From assembly GCF_020177575.1 (NCBI RefSeq), contig NZ_JAHTBK010000001.1, forward strand, positions 1,547,875 to 1,611,874: 64,000 nucleotides of DNA. The letters are read 5' to 3'. The stretch's first letter is position 1; each line of letters opens with the position of its first letter. The translations under genes were made by a program, and so were the position numbers. This DNA comes from Hasllibacter sp. MH4015. Lineage in GTDB: Bacteria > Pseudomonadota > Alphaproteobacteria > Rhodobacterales > Rhodobacteraceae. The notes beneath the pieces are model-generated. The model worked only from the letters and a program-made list of their open reading frames with translations, ran no database searches and was not told the origin of the DNA. Positions 36,181-45,415 of this stretch are shown piece after piece.

Positions 36181-37336
36181 GGACGCGCAGAACCGATTGC
36201 GCCGCCCGCAGGCCCGGCGGCGGACCGCCCCGGCCCAGACGGTCCATCGTCGTCTTCATCGCGGCCAGTTGATCCGCGCCGTCGCCCGCCAATATGCGGT
36301 CGAGCGTCTCGCGTATGGCATCCGGTCTGCACTTCTCCGCCAGGAATTCCGGCACGGCGCGGGTCTCCGACACCAGGTTCACCAAGGTCACGGTGTCGAC
36401 CTGGATCGCGCGTTTGACGATGAACCGGGTCAGCCAGTTCATGTCATAGGCGATGACCATGGGCGTGGTGGCGGCGGCCAGTTCCAGCGACACGGTGCCG
36501 GATGCGGCCAGTGCCACGTCGGCCGCCGCGAACGCCGCGCGTTTCTTTGCGGCGAAGCTCGGGTCTGCATCTCCTTCGGGGGCCAAGATGATCGGGCGCG
36601 GCGACCAGCCCCGCGTCACCGCCTCCACCTCCGCCACCAGATGCGGCAGGGTCGGCAGGACCAGCCGCGCGTCGATGCCCGACAAAGCCGCCCCGAAGAT
36701 CGGCGCAAGCCGCGTCACTTCCGACCGGCGAGATCCAGGGAGGACAAGCACCAGCTTCTCTGCCGCCCCGATACCGTTTTCGTCCCGAAACGCGGTCACG
36801 TCCGGCGCCGTGGCCACGGGCTCCGTCACGACCGGATGGCCCACGAAATCGCAACTCATCCCCGCCGCTTCCATATACGGCGGCTCGAACGGTAAAAGCG
36901 CCAGAACATGGTCCACCACGCGGGCCATCTTCGTCGCGCGCTTCGGGCGCCATGCCCAGACCGAGGGCGCGACGTAGTGGATTGTGATGGTCTCGGGCCG
37001 GGCCGCCTTCACGATCTTGGCCACCCGCAGGCAGAAATCTGGGCTGTCGATGGTGACAAGCGCCTCCGCCCCGCTGTCGAGGAAGGCCTGCGCCGTCTGC
37101 GCGATCCTCCGCTTGAGCGCGCGGTATTTCGGCAGCACCTCGGCGATCCCCATCACCGCGAGTTCGTCGTAGGGAAAGAGGGAGGCAAGCCCCTCCGCCG
37201 CCATGGCCGGGCCGCCGACGCCCGACGCCGTCACATCGGCCCCCGCCTCGCCCAATCCGCGCAGGAGCGCCGCACCCAGACGGTCGCCGGACGGCTCTCC
37301 GGCCACGAGGAAGAGCGTAACGGGTCGCGGCGTCAC
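36170..37336 (-). CDS. lpxB: lipid-A-disaccharide synthase
   Basis: A 388-residue GT19 glycosyltransferase. Markers are LFLVAGEPSGDRLGAALL, the ITIHYVAPSVWAWRP segment, LVLPGSRRSEV, and ALAASGTVSLELAAATTPMVIAYDMN (in part). It joins UDP-2,3-diacylglucosamine and lipid X to form the lipid A disaccharide. The GTG at 37336 overlaps the lpxI stop and gives the family N-terminus; an upstream GTG at 37372 adds 12 residues. Last gene of the envelope cluster. Confidence 0.95.
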   Translation of the reverse strand: MTPRPVTLFLVAGEPSGDRLGAALLRGLGEAGADVTASGVGGPAMAAEGLASLFPYDELAVMGIAEVLPKYRALKRRIAQTAQAFLDSGAEALVTIDSPDFCLRVAKIVKAARPETITIHYVAPSVWAWRPKRATKMARVVDHVLALLPFEPPYMEAAGMSCDFVGHPVVTEPVATAPDVTAFRDENGIGAAEKLVLVLPGSRRSEVTRLAPIFGAALSGIDARLVLPTLPHLVAEVEAVTRGWSPRPIILAPEGDADPSFAAKKRAAFAAADVALAASGTVSLELAAATTPMVIAYDMNWLTRFIVKRAIQVDTVTLVNLVSETRAVPEFLAEKCRPDAIRETLDRILAGDGADQLAAMKTTMDRLGRGGPPPGLRAAQSVLRVLSR

Positions 37337-38115
37337 GGCCCCGCCCAGAGGTTCATGCCGGTTTGCAGACACGCCTCGGTCACGGCCGCGCGGTCGAGGA
37401 TCAGAACCTCGCCCGTCGCAATCTCGATCCCCGAAAGGCCGGCGCGCGCCGCGGCGTGAATCGTGTCAGGCCCGATTGCGGGCATGTCCACGCGCAGATC
37501 CTGACCCAGCTTTGGGCGCTTGACGAAGATGCCACCGGATCCGGGCCGGGTGCGTCCCACGAATTCCAGCATCGCGTCCGTGCCCTGCAATGTCTCCACC
37601 CCCAAGACCTGCCCCTTGGCGACAATCGCGCCTTGCCCCACATCAAGCGGCCCCAATGCCTCCAGCACCGCGCGGCCGCGCGCGGCATCCTCTGACCCGA
37701 CCTTTGCACCCGCAATCACACCGGCCTGCGCCACCAGATCGGGACGCACCTCATGGGCGGCGATGACCTTGAACCCCTGCCCCTCGATCACTTCGATGAT
37801 GGCGCGCAACAGCGCGTCGTCGCCCTGCCCCATGGCCTGCATGAGCGTGGGCATCAGCTTGGCGGTGAACGGATCGAACGCCACCGGGTCCAGCGACGGG
37901 CGCGACATCGCACCGGCAAGGCAAACTTCCGAGACATGCTTGGCGCGCAGATCGTCGAATAGGCGGCCCAACGCCTCGAACCGGGCCTTGATCGGGGGGG
38001 CCTTGAACGGCGCCACCTGCACGCCGCGGAACTTCACGACATAGGCCGGCTCCGCCTGAAGCAGCAGGTTCGGCAAGACGCCGCTGCCCGCAAGGATCGC
38101 CCGCATCGTTGTCAT
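37333..38115 (-). CDS. lpxI: UDP-2,3-diacylglucosamine pyrophosphatase LpxI
   Basis: A 260-residue DUF1009/LpxI protein: ILAGSGVLPNLLLQ, the mid segment EVCLAGAMSRPSLDP, QGDDALLRAIIEVIEGQGF, then VVAKG-like IVAKGQVLGVETLQGTDAML and RPKLGQDLRVDMPAIGPDTI (in parts). It cleaves UDP-diacyl-GlcN to lipid X, replacing LpxH in many alphaproteobacteria. Its position between lpxA and lpxB, with overlaps at both ends, supports this. A second ATG lies three codons in. Confidence 0.94.
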   Translation of the reverse strand: MTTMRAILAGSGVLPNLLLQAEPAYVVKFRGVQVAPFKAPPIKARFEALGRLFDDLRAKHVSEVCLAGAMSRPSLDPVAFDPFTAKLMPTLMQAMGQGDDALLRAIIEVIEGQGFKVIAAHEVRPDLVAQAGVIAGAKVGSEDAARGRAVLEALGPLDVGQGAIVAKGQVLGVETLQGTDAMLEFVGRTRPGSGGIFVKRPKLGQDLRVDMPAIGPDTIHAAARAGLSGIEIATGEVLILDRAAVTEACLQTGMNLWAGP

Positions 38116-38918
38116 TCCGGTGTCAGGTAGGATCGGTCGCTGTCACCGAGGACGAAGTCCACGATCTCGCGCACGTATTCGCTGTCGATTTCCTCGCTTT
38201 CGCCAAGGCGGCGGGCCCGTTCCTGGAAGCTCGCGCCTTCGCCTTGCTTGAGCGCCTGCAGCGCCGCGCGCAGGGCCGTGATGTCGGCCTTCGCCACGCC
38301 ACGCCGCTTCAGCCCCACAAGGTTCAACCCGTCTAGTCGCCCGCGCGGCCCCTGGACAAGGCCGTAGGGGATCACGTCATTCGTCACCATCGTAACCGCG
38401 CCCACGATCACGCCGCGCCCGATGCGAACGAACTGATGCACGCCCGACAGCCCGCCGATGATCACGTCATCGCCCACTACGCAATGGCCCGCCAGTGCGG
38501 ACGAATTCACCATGATGACACGGTCGCCCACGATGCAGTCATGGGCGACGTGGGAATTGGCCAGGAACAGCCCGTCATCGCCGACCCGCGTGACACCGCC
38601 GCCGCCTTCGGTGCCGGTGTTCATCGTCACGCCCTCGCGGATGCGGTTGCGCTTGCCCACGATCAGGCGTGTGCGTTCGCCGCCGAATTTCTTGTCTTGC
38701 GGGATCTCTCCGATATTGGCGAAGGGAAAGATCTCGCACCCCTCCCCGATCTCCGTCCAGCCGGTGACGATGGCGTGGGATTTCATCACCACGTCCGCCG
38801 CAAGCGACACCTCGGGTCCGACGACGCAGAACGGGCCGATCCGGCAGCCGGGGCCGATGCTGGCCCCGTCCTCGATCACCGCGCTTGGGTGGATCTGCGC
38901 GCTGGCGTCGATGGCCAT
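38112..38918 (-). CDS. lpxA: UDP-N-acetylglucosamine O-acyltransferase
   Basis: A 268-residue left-handed beta-helix acyltransferase with hexapeptide repeats from IHPSAVIEDGASIGPG to about residue 185 and a helical C-terminal domain. The catalytic histidine is in LFLANSHVAHDCIVGD, and GHCVVGDDVIIGGLSGVHQFVRIGRG is the conserved core. It transfers a hydroxyacyl chain from ACP to UDP-GlcNAc, the first lipid A step. It begins one base after the fabZ stop. Confidence 0.95.
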   Translation of the reverse strand: MAIDASAQIHPSAVIEDGASIGPGCRIGPFCVVGPEVSLAADVVMKSHAIVTGWTEIGEGCEIFPFANIGEIPQDKKFGGERTRLIVGKRNRIREGVTMNTGTEGGGGVTRVGDDGLFLANSHVAHDCIVGDRVIMVNSSALAGHCVVGDDVIIGGLSGVHQFVRIGRGVIVGAVTMVTNDVIPYGLVQGPRGRLDGLNLVGLKRRGVAKADITALRAALQALKQGEGASFQERARRLGESEEIDSEYVREIVDFVLGDSDRSYLTPE

Positions 38919-38919
38919 G

Positions 38920-39393
38920 TCAGCCTGCCTCCGTGGGCAGGTCCATCATCGCGGTGAAGGCGCATTCGCAGGCGAGTTCCCCACCCACTTCCGCGCGCCC
39001 CTCGAACTTCCAGACCTTCGCACCAGGCTTACCGCGAGTGGCGGTCACATGCAGCTCCAACACATCGCCGGGCACCACCTTGCGGCGGAATTTGCAGGTG
39101 TCGATACCCATGAAATAGACGAGGAAATTCTTGTCGGCCAGATCGGCGGACACCCCCACCATGACCGCCGCGGTCTGGGCCATCGCCTCCACGATGGTGA
39201 CGCCGGGCATGATCGGCACACCGGGGAAGTGGCCCTGAAAATGCGGCTCGTTGATGGTGACGTTCTTGATGCCCACGGCGGATTTGAACCCGTCGATATC
39301 CCGCACCTTGTCGATCATCAGGAACGGATAACGGTGGGGCAGGATCCGCTGGATCAGGTCGATATCGGCAGTGGTCTGGACGTCACCATGCAT
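38920..39393 (-). CDS. fabZ: 3-hydroxyacyl-ACP dehydratase FabZ
   Basis: A 157-residue hotdog dehydratase. [14 protein letters not shown] opens the family. [23 protein letters not shown] (in part [11 protein letters not shown]) carries the active-site His, with the Glu in VEAMAQ. It dehydrates 3-hydroxyacyl-ACP in fatty acid elongation and competes with LpxA for the same substrate, which explains the conserved fabZ-lpxA neighbourhood. A 74-base gap separates it from ompH. Confidence 0.95.
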   Translation of the reverse strand: MHGDVQTTADIDLIQRILPHRYPFLMIDKVRDIDGFKSAVGIKNVTINEPHFQGHFPGVPIMPGVTIVEAMAQTAAVMVGVSADLADKNFLVYFMGIDTCKFRRKVVPGDVLELHVTATRGKPGAKVWKFEGRAEVGGELACECAFTAMMDLPTEAG

Positions 39394-39467
39394 GGCAGGG
39401 CCCCTGGCTGTTTCATATTCGGTCGAACCGGGTTAGCAACTCCACCCCCGCGCGGCAAGGCGCGGTG

Positions 39468-40091
39468 TCAGTCCGGGTCGGGCGGGGCCTCATCCTGACC
39501 GGGAAGGGAGATCAGGGGCTCGTCACCGCCATTGCCAAGGGCCTCGTCGATGGCGGCGATGGCCGCGTCGGTCACATCCACTGAACCCGCCGACAAAAGG
39601 ACCGACCGGCTGTCGAGCAGAACCGCCGCGCCCCGCGCCTGGACCAGGTCCAGAAGGACGGGCACGATCTCCTCGAAGAACCGTTGCTGCGCGGCGTCGA
39701 ACTGGGATTGCAGGTTGCGCGCCTTGGCGTCCTGGGCCGCGCGAATGCCGCGCACACGCTCGTCGAATTCATCGGCCAGGGTGCGGAACGCGCTCGGCTC
39801 CATGGTGGGGCGCAATTCCGTCAGCTCCAGCTCTTCCTCGGTCAACTGCGCCTCGATCCGCCGGTTCTCGGCGGCCAGACTTGAGGACGCGGCTTCAAGC
39901 TCCGTCTGGATGCGCTGGCCGAATTGCGTCTGTTGCAGCACCCGATCCTGGTTGAGCACCAAGATACCTCCCGCAGGCGGTGCACCCAGACGCGGCAATT
40001 GCGCGTCCTGCGCCAGCGCGGGACCGGTCATGCAAAGCGCCGCCAACCCGAGGGCGGCGGCGCGAAGAAGGGCAAAGGGCCGGTGCATCAC
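39468..40091 (-). CDS. OmpH/Skp-family periplasmic chaperone
   Basis: A 207-residue secreted protein. The Sec signal ends ALCMTGPALAQDAQ. ILVLNQDRVLQQTQFGQRI resembles the first Skp strand, and a long coiled coil (about residues 60-145) forms the tentacle, followed by FFEEIVPVLLDLVQARGAAVLLD. Skp holds unfolded outer-membrane proteins on their way to BamA. It lies two bases after bamA. An acidic C-terminal tail (LISLPGQDEAPPDPD) is extra to the core. Confidence 0.88.
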   Translation of the reverse strand: MMHRPFALLRAAALGLAALCMTGPALAQDAQLPRLGAPPAGGILVLNQDRVLQQTQFGQRIQTELEAASSSLAAENRRIEAQLTEEELELTELRPTMEPSAFRTLADEFDERVRGIRAAQDAKARNLQSQFDAAQQRFFEEIVPVLLDLVQARGAAVLLDSRSVLLSAGSVDVTDAAIAAIDEALGNGGDEPLISLPGQDEAPPDPD

Positions 40092-40093
40092 GC

Positions 40094-42418
40094 TCAGAAA
40101 CGCGCCTCAACCGTGAAGTCGAACTGGCGGGTCCGGTCGTAATCCTCGACCTCGATCGGATGGGTGAAGTTGAACCGAAGCGGCCCGAGTGCGGTGTCCC
40201 AGAAGATCGACACACCCACGACGGAGCGGAGCGAGAAGCTGTCGTCTACCGTGGCGTGGCCGGCCGTGTCGTCTAACCCCCAGACGGAGCCGACATCGGC
40301 AAACACACCGCCCGAGATGCCATATTCCTCGGGCAGACCAAGCGGGAAGGCCGCCTCAAACCGCGCCACGGCGAAATAATTGCCGCCCAGGAAGTTCTCG
40401 TTATCCGCTCCAAGATCGCGTGGGCCCAAACCGCCGCTCTCAAAGCCCCGCATCTGCCGGGAATTGAGCGAAAACCGGTTTGCAAAGCGCGTACCATCAT
40501 CGAGAGAATTGATCGCGCCCGCCTCAACCGTCGCACGCAAAGTCACTTCCTCACGAGCGACCCGGGTTTCCGCGATCCCTAGAAATTGTGTCCGAATAAA
40601 CTCGGTATCACCGCCCACGCCTGCATATTCGCCTGTGAAGCTCAGTGCGATACCGGCATTGGGGTTCAGGCCCGTCGAGCGGTTGTCAAAGCTATAGGTG
40701 AAGCCAACTGCGGACGTGTCGGCCTCAAGAGGCTCGTTCAGCAGGATCAAGGAGTTGACAGTGCCCGTATTGTCGAGCGCGGACACTTCGTCATGGGCGA
40801 AGTTATAAAACAGCCGCAATCGTCCATTCTCGCTGATTGGGAAAGCCAAGCCGACGCCAGCTCCGTAGCGGACTGTGTCGAAATTGGTATTCCCCTGCTG
40901 CTGCGTCACGCCGTAATAGGCGTTCAGACCCAGGGCCAGGTCGCGGCGGAGGAATGCGGGCTCCTCGAAGGAGAAGTTGAGCGACTGCCCGTCCCCCACC
41001 GTGTTGAAGCTGATCGCCAGCGCCTGGCCCCGGCCAAGGAAGTTCTCTTCGGAGAAGTTCACGGCAAGGCCCGCGCCGGTATCGGTCGAATAGCTGGCCG
41101 AGAAGCCGAGCGAGCCGGTGGGCTGCTCTTCCACATCCACATCAACGATCACCTGCTCGGGCGAGGTGCCAGGGCGACCTTCGACCTGCACGTCGGCGAA
41201 GAAGCCGGTGGCACGGATGCGTTCGGCGGCGGCGCGGATCTGGCGGGCGTCGAGCGGATCGCCTTCCACCACGTCGAACTGGCGACGGATCACCCGGTCC
41301 AGCGTTGTCTGGTTGCCCTCGATGTCGATGCGCTCCACGAAGACGCGCTCGCCGCGGGAAATGACGAATTCGACGTTGATGATGAGGTTGGCATCGTCGC
41401 GGATCACGTTGGGCTCGATCCGCACGAAGCGCAGGCCCATGTCGGAGGCGAGATTCTCCATCCGGGTGATCTGGTTGTCGATGATCCGGGGGCTGTAACG
41501 GACCCCGGGGCGCACGCGGATCGCCTGCTGGAACATCGCAGCATCGGCACCGGGAAGCTCCGACCGGACCGACAGGTTCCCGATGCGATAGGATTGCCCC
41601 TCGCGGATGTTGAACGTGACGAAATATGCGCCGCGGTCGCGGCTCAATTCCGGCGTCACCGACAGGATCTCGAAATCAATGTAGCCGCGATCCTGGTAGA
41701 AATCCGTCAGCAGCTGACGGTCCAGCGCGATGCGGTCCTGGATGAAGGTGTCCGACCGGATGATCGCGCGGAACAGGCCCGCTTGCGTGCTTTCCAGAAC
41801 CTGCCGCAGGCGACGGTCGGAATAATCACGGTTGCCCACGAAGGCGATGCGCTGCGTCTCTACGATCGACCCTTCGGAGACTTCGAAGACCAGGTCGACG
41901 CGATTGTCGGAGCGGCGGATGATCTGCGGTGTCGCGACCGCCGTAAGGCGCCCGGTCAGGCGATAGGCCTCCGCGATGGCGGCAGCGTCCCGTTCGGCGG
42001 TGATGGGCGAATAGACGCGGCGAGGCGTGGATTCGATGACGGCCAGAAGCTCCTCATCGTCCAGGCGGCGATTGCCTTCGATGGCGATGCGGTTGACCGT
42101 GGGATATTCGACCACGGTGATGACCAGCGTGTTTCCGCGTGGCGCGACCTCGACCGACTGGAACAGGCCCGAATTCTGCAAGCGTTGCAGCGCGTCGTTC
42201 ACCTGCCCCGCGGACACCGCGGTTCCGGGCGAGATTCCGGCCACCTGAAGCACACCGGCATCGTTTGTCCGCTCGTTGCCCTGCACGTCGAAATTGGAAA
42301 AGCTGAATGTCTGCGCGGTGACGGGGACTGCCATGACGGCAAGCGACAGGACCAAAGCGACCGGAGCAGCCAGATGGCAAATGCGCTCGAACAGACGCGT
42401 AACCACAACACGGGCCAT
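40094..42418 (-). CDS. bamA: outer membrane protein assembly factor BamA
   Basis: A 774-residue Omp85 protein. The signal peptide ends in VMAVPVTAQ. Five POTRA domains follow (about residues 40-425), then a 16-strand barrel whose lid motif appears as the VRGFE-like MRGFESGG. The protein ends in aromatic Phe (TVEARF), the beta signal. It folds and inserts outer-membrane proteins. It is translated immediately before ompH/skp. Confidence 0.96.
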   Translation of the reverse strand: MARVVVTRLFERICHLAAPVALVLSLAVMAVPVTAQTFSFSNFDVQGNERTNDAGVLQVAGISPGTAVSAGQVNDALQRLQNSGLFQSVEVAPRGNTLVITVVEYPTVNRIAIEGNRRLDDEELLAVIESTPRRVYSPITAERDAAAIAEAYRLTGRLTAVATPQIIRRSDNRVDLVFEVSEGSIVETQRIAFVGNRDYSDRRLRQVLESTQAGLFRAIIRSDTFIQDRIALDRQLLTDFYQDRGYIDFEILSVTPELSRDRGAYFVTFNIREGQSYRIGNLSVRSELPGADAAMFQQAIRVRPGVRYSPRIIDNQITRMENLASDMGLRFVRIEPNVIRDDANLIINVEFVISRGERVFVERIDIEGNQTTLDRVIRRQFDVVEGDPLDARQIRAAAERIRATGFFADVQVEGRPGTSPEQVIVDVDVEEQPTGSLGFSASYSTDTGAGLAVNFSEENFLGRGQALAISFNTVGDGQSLNFSFEEPAFLRRDLALGLNAYYGVTQQQGNTNFDTVRYGAGVGLAFPISENGRLRLFYNFAHDEVSALDNTGTVNSLILLNEPLEADTSAVGFTYSFDNRSTGLNPNAGIALSFTGEYAGVGGDTEFIRTQFLGIAETRVAREEVTLRATVEAGAINSLDDGTRFANRFSLNSRQMRGFESGGLGPRDLGADNENFLGGNYFAVARFEAAFPLGLPEEYGISGGVFADVGSVWGLDDTAGHATVDDSFSLRSVVGVSIFWDTALGPLRFNFTHPIEVEDYDRTRQFDFTVEARF

Positions 42419-42605
42419 AGTATCCCACCCCTAGGATAAATTGCAGACCCGTTCTGGGTATCGTGCGGGATGGGGGTAGTCAAACCGATGTGGCGCATGG
42501 GTTGTGGCGTGGGCAAGGTTTATCACAACCTGTGGCGAATCCAGCACGGCGGCCGGATTGCTCCGCCGCCGTCTCACACGTCCAATTCGTTGATTTCAGC
42601 CGGGT

Positions 42606-42743
42606 TTAGAAGGGCTGCGTCAGGCTCAGAACCCAACCTGCAAGGGTCAGGGCCGCAACGATCAGAAGCGGCGTCAAAAAGCGGTCGGTGTTCAGCATCA
42701 CAAGCTGGGTCACGCCGCGGTAGCTGTCTGCAAGAATACGCAT
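42606..42743 (-). CDS. small single-pass membrane protein, unknown function
   Basis: A 45-residue frame in the gap between rseP and bamA: a charged lead (MRILADSYRGVTQLVML) then one membrane helix (LTPLLIVAALTLAGWVLSL) ending TQPF. Coding character and position in an otherwise tight envelope operon favour a real gene, but there is no clear ribosome binding site. A GTG at 42806 would add 21 residues. No homology can be claimed. Confidence 0.4.
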   Translation of the reverse strand: MRILADSYRGVTQLVMLNTDRFLTPLLIVAALTLAGWVLSLTQPF

Positions 42744-42883
42744 CGGGTCACGTCCAAGGATTTGTCTTTCCGTTGTTCCCAATGTCGCGTCCAAATGTGA
42801 CGACACTGTGGTCGGGGGATGGAGTTTTAACGCCTACCGCCCCGGAATGCGCCGCATATGACTGCGACGCTACAGGCCCGGCA

Positions 42884-44212
42884 TCAGGGGCAGAACAGAT
42901 CATTGGTCAGGGCAAACAGCATCAGCGACAGCAGCAGCGTCAGGCCGATCGTCATGAACACCCGCAGCACCTTGTCCGAGGGCGGTTTGCCCGTGACCGC
43001 CTCGTAGGCGTGGAAAATCAGGTGTCCACCGTCCAGCACCGGGATCGGGAACAGGTTCAGCAAGCCCACGGCGGTCGAGAGGACCGCGATGAACCAGATG
43101 AAGTTATCAAGACCTTGGCTGGCCGCCGCACCCGAGGTCTCCGCAATGCCGATGGGGCCTTGCAGGTTACAGGTCGAAATGGCGCCGGTGATGATGTGCC
43201 ACAGGCCGGACAGGGAGGATTCGATGATGAACCCGGTCTGGCTGAACCCGTAGGAAATCGCGTCCCATGGGCTGACGGACACGATTTCCGGCTCGAAGAT
43301 CAGGCCGCCGGTGATGCCGATCAAGTAGCGCGTCTCGAACCCGTCCTCGGTCGGCAGGTCGGTGGATCGCGGGCTGAGCGCCAGGTCGAGCATCTCACCC
43401 GCGCGCCAGACCGTCAGTTGCAATTCGTCCCCCTGGGAGGCGTCGACCGCCTCCCGCAACTGGCTGAACGCGAAGATGCGTTCGCCGTCCACGGACATGA
43501 TGACATCGCCCTCCTCGATGCCCGCCGCGATGGCCGCCGATTGCGGCGCAACGGAGCGGACGATGGGCAGAAGCGGGAATGCGGCCTCCACCCGTTGCGG
43601 GGTGTCATCCCGGACGACGTCGTAGATCAGCGTCTCCGCCGGGGTGAGGTTGCGACCAAGCTCATAGACATCCGACAGGGTCTCCACCGGCTCATCTGCG
43701 ATCGCCGTGATCAGGTCGCCGGGCTCCAGCGTGATGATCTCCTCGGGTACCGGCACCAGGGCGCCCACCCGCGCCTCCTCCGCCGCGCGCCCGCCCAGAA
43801 GGACGATGCCGCCGAAAATCAGGATCGACAGGATGAAGTTGAAGATCGGACCCGCGGCCACCGTCGCGGCCCGGGCCCAAAGCGGTGCGCCGGGCATGGA
43901 GCGTCGCCGTTCCGCCGGATCAAGGGCGTCTATGACCGCCCCGTCCGCCCCGGCAGAGGCCGCGTTGGCGTCGCCCAGGAATTTCACGTAGCCGCCGAAG
44001 GGCAAGGCCGCCAATTGCCAGCGCGTCCCGCGTTTGTCCACGCGGCTGAACAGAACGGGGCCGAACCCGATGGAGAAGACCTCCGCATGGATGCCGGACC
44101 AGCGCCCGACGATGTAATGGCCGTATTCGTGGATCGCCACGATGATCGACAAGGCTGCGATGAAGGCCAGAAGCGTGAAGCCGAAGCTTCCGAAGCCGGG
44201 GAGGAAATCCAT
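42884..44212 (-). CDS. rseP: RIP metalloprotease RseP
   Basis: A 442-residue M50 site-2 protease. The zinc motif HEYGH is at residues 28-32 in the first helix. Two PDZ domains lie between the helices (VGALVPVPEEI... and SVAPQSAAIAAGIEEGDVIMSVDG in part). The third ligand is in LFPIPVLDGGHL near residue 395. It cleaves anti-sigma factors and leftover signal peptides within the inner membrane. It lies 15 bases after dxr. Confidence 0.95.
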   Translation of the reverse strand: MDFLPGFGSFGFTLLAFIAALSIIVAIHEYGHYIVGRWSGIHAEVFSIGFGPVLFSRVDKRGTRWQLAALPFGGYVKFLGDANAASAGADGAVIDALDPAERRRSMPGAPLWARAATVAAGPIFNFILSILIFGGIVLLGGRAAEEARVGALVPVPEEIITLEPGDLITAIADEPVETLSDVYELGRNLTPAETLIYDVVRDDTPQRVEAAFPLLPIVRSVAPQSAAIAAGIEEGDVIMSVDGERIFAFSQLREAVDASQGDELQLTVWRAGEMLDLALSPRSTDLPTEDGFETRYLIGITGGLIFEPEIVSVSPWDAISYGFSQTGFIIESSLSGLWHIITGAISTCNLQGPIGIAETSGAAASQGLDNFIWFIAVLSTAVGLLNLFPIPVLDGGHLIFHAYEAVTGKPPSDKVLRVFMTIGLTLLLSLMLFALTNDLFCP

Positions 44213-44227
44213 ATGCGCGTGCCCTTT

Positions 44228-45415
44228 TCAGGTTCGGGTCTCGTGATGCTCGATTGCGGCCCAGGCCGTGTCCCGTGCAATCTGGTCCGTTTGCAGGACC
44301 TCCTCAAGGGTAGCTGGGGCATTTGAAAGGCTGATCTTTGACGACATAGCGTCAAGGGTCGCCTCGACGATGGCGCTCATGTCCATGAAGCCGATCCGAC
44401 GGGCCAGAAACCCGTCCAGCGCGGTTTCCTTGGCCGCGTTGAAAATCGCGCCCGCCGCCCCGCCCGTCTCCATCACCTGCCGTGCGAGCCCCAGCGCGGG
44501 ATAGCGGATGTCGCACGGCGCGTGGAACTCCAGTGTCGCGATCTGCGCAAGGTCAAGCCGCGCCACGGGGATATGGCCCCGGTCCGGGTGGTACAGCGCA
44601 TAGCCGATGGCATGGCGCATGTCGGGCGGGCCCAGATGCGCCATCAGCGCCCCGTCGCAGAACCCCACGAGCGCATGAACGATGCTTTGGGGGTGGATCA
44701 CCGTTTCAATCCTGTCCGGCGCGATCCCGAAGAATTCCTTCGTCTCGATCAGTTCCATCGCCTTGTTGAACATCGACGCGGAATCGATGGTGATGCGCTG
44801 GCCCATGTCCCAATTGGGATGCGCGCCGGCATCTTCGGGTGTGGCGTTGGCCAGCGCCTCCACCGGCCAATCGCGCAGGCCACCGCCCGAGGCGGTGATG
44901 ATGATCCGCTCCACCGCCGCGATGTCTTCGCCGACAAGGCCCTGGAAGACGGCGGAATGCTCGGAGTCCACGGGCAGGATGTCCGCCCCGTTCGCCGTGG
45001 CCTCAGCCAGCAGAAGCGGACCGGCGGTCACGAGGCTTTCCTTGTTGGCCAGCGCGAGGGTCGTGCCATGGCGCAGCGCGCGGAAACCGGGGGCCAGCCC
45101 CGCCGCCCCGACAATCGCCGACATGATCCAGTCGGCCGGGCGATCCGCCGCCTCCAGAAGCGCGGCCTCCCCCGCCGCGGCCTCCACCCCGGACCCGGCC
45201 AGCGCGTCGCGCAGATCGGGCAACAGCGCCTCCTCCGCCGTCACCGCGACCTGCGCGCCCAATCGCTTCGCATCGTCGGCCAATAGCTTGATATTGCTGG
45301 CCCCGGTCAGGGCCACGACGTCGTAGGCATCCGCGTCCCGCGCGACCAGGTCTATGGTGTTCTGCCCGATGGACCCGGTCGCGCCAAAGATCGAGATCCG
45401 GCGCGCCCCGCTCAC
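44228..45415 (-). CDS. dxr: 1-deoxy-D-xylulose 5-phosphate reductoisomerase
   Basis: A 395-residue MEP-pathway enzyme. NADPH binding is in ISIFGATGSIGQNT, LALANKESLVTAG and PVDSEHSAVFQ bring the metal-binding Asp and Glu, and the flexible loop appears as IHPQSIVHALVGF. It converts DXP to MEP for isoprenoid precursors. The GTG at 45415 overlaps the cdsA stop (GTGA), and no better start exists. Confidence 0.96.
   Translation of the reverse strand: MSGARRISIFGATGSIGQNTIDLVARDADAYDVVALTGASNIKLLADDAKRLGAQVAVTAEEALLPDLRDALAGSGVEAAAGEAALLEAADRPADWIMSAIVGAAGLAPGFRALRHGTTLALANKESLVTAGPLLLAEATANGADILPVDSEHSAVFQGLVGEDIAAVERIIITASGGGLRDWPVEALANATPEDAGAHPNWDMGQRITIDSASMFNKAMELIETKEFFGIAPDRIETVIHPQSIVHALVGFCDGALMAHLGPPDMRHAIGYALYHPDRGHIPVARLDLAQIATLEFHAPCDIRYPALGLARQVMETGGAAGAIFNAAKETALDGFLARRIGFMDMSAIVEATLDAMSSKISLSNAPATLEEVLQTDQIARDTAWAAIEHHETRT

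Noticed and set aside
40586-42439. Long open frame on the plus strand opposite bamA
   Set aside because: It mirrors the codon pattern of bamA in high-GC DNA and has no domain or ribosome binding site.
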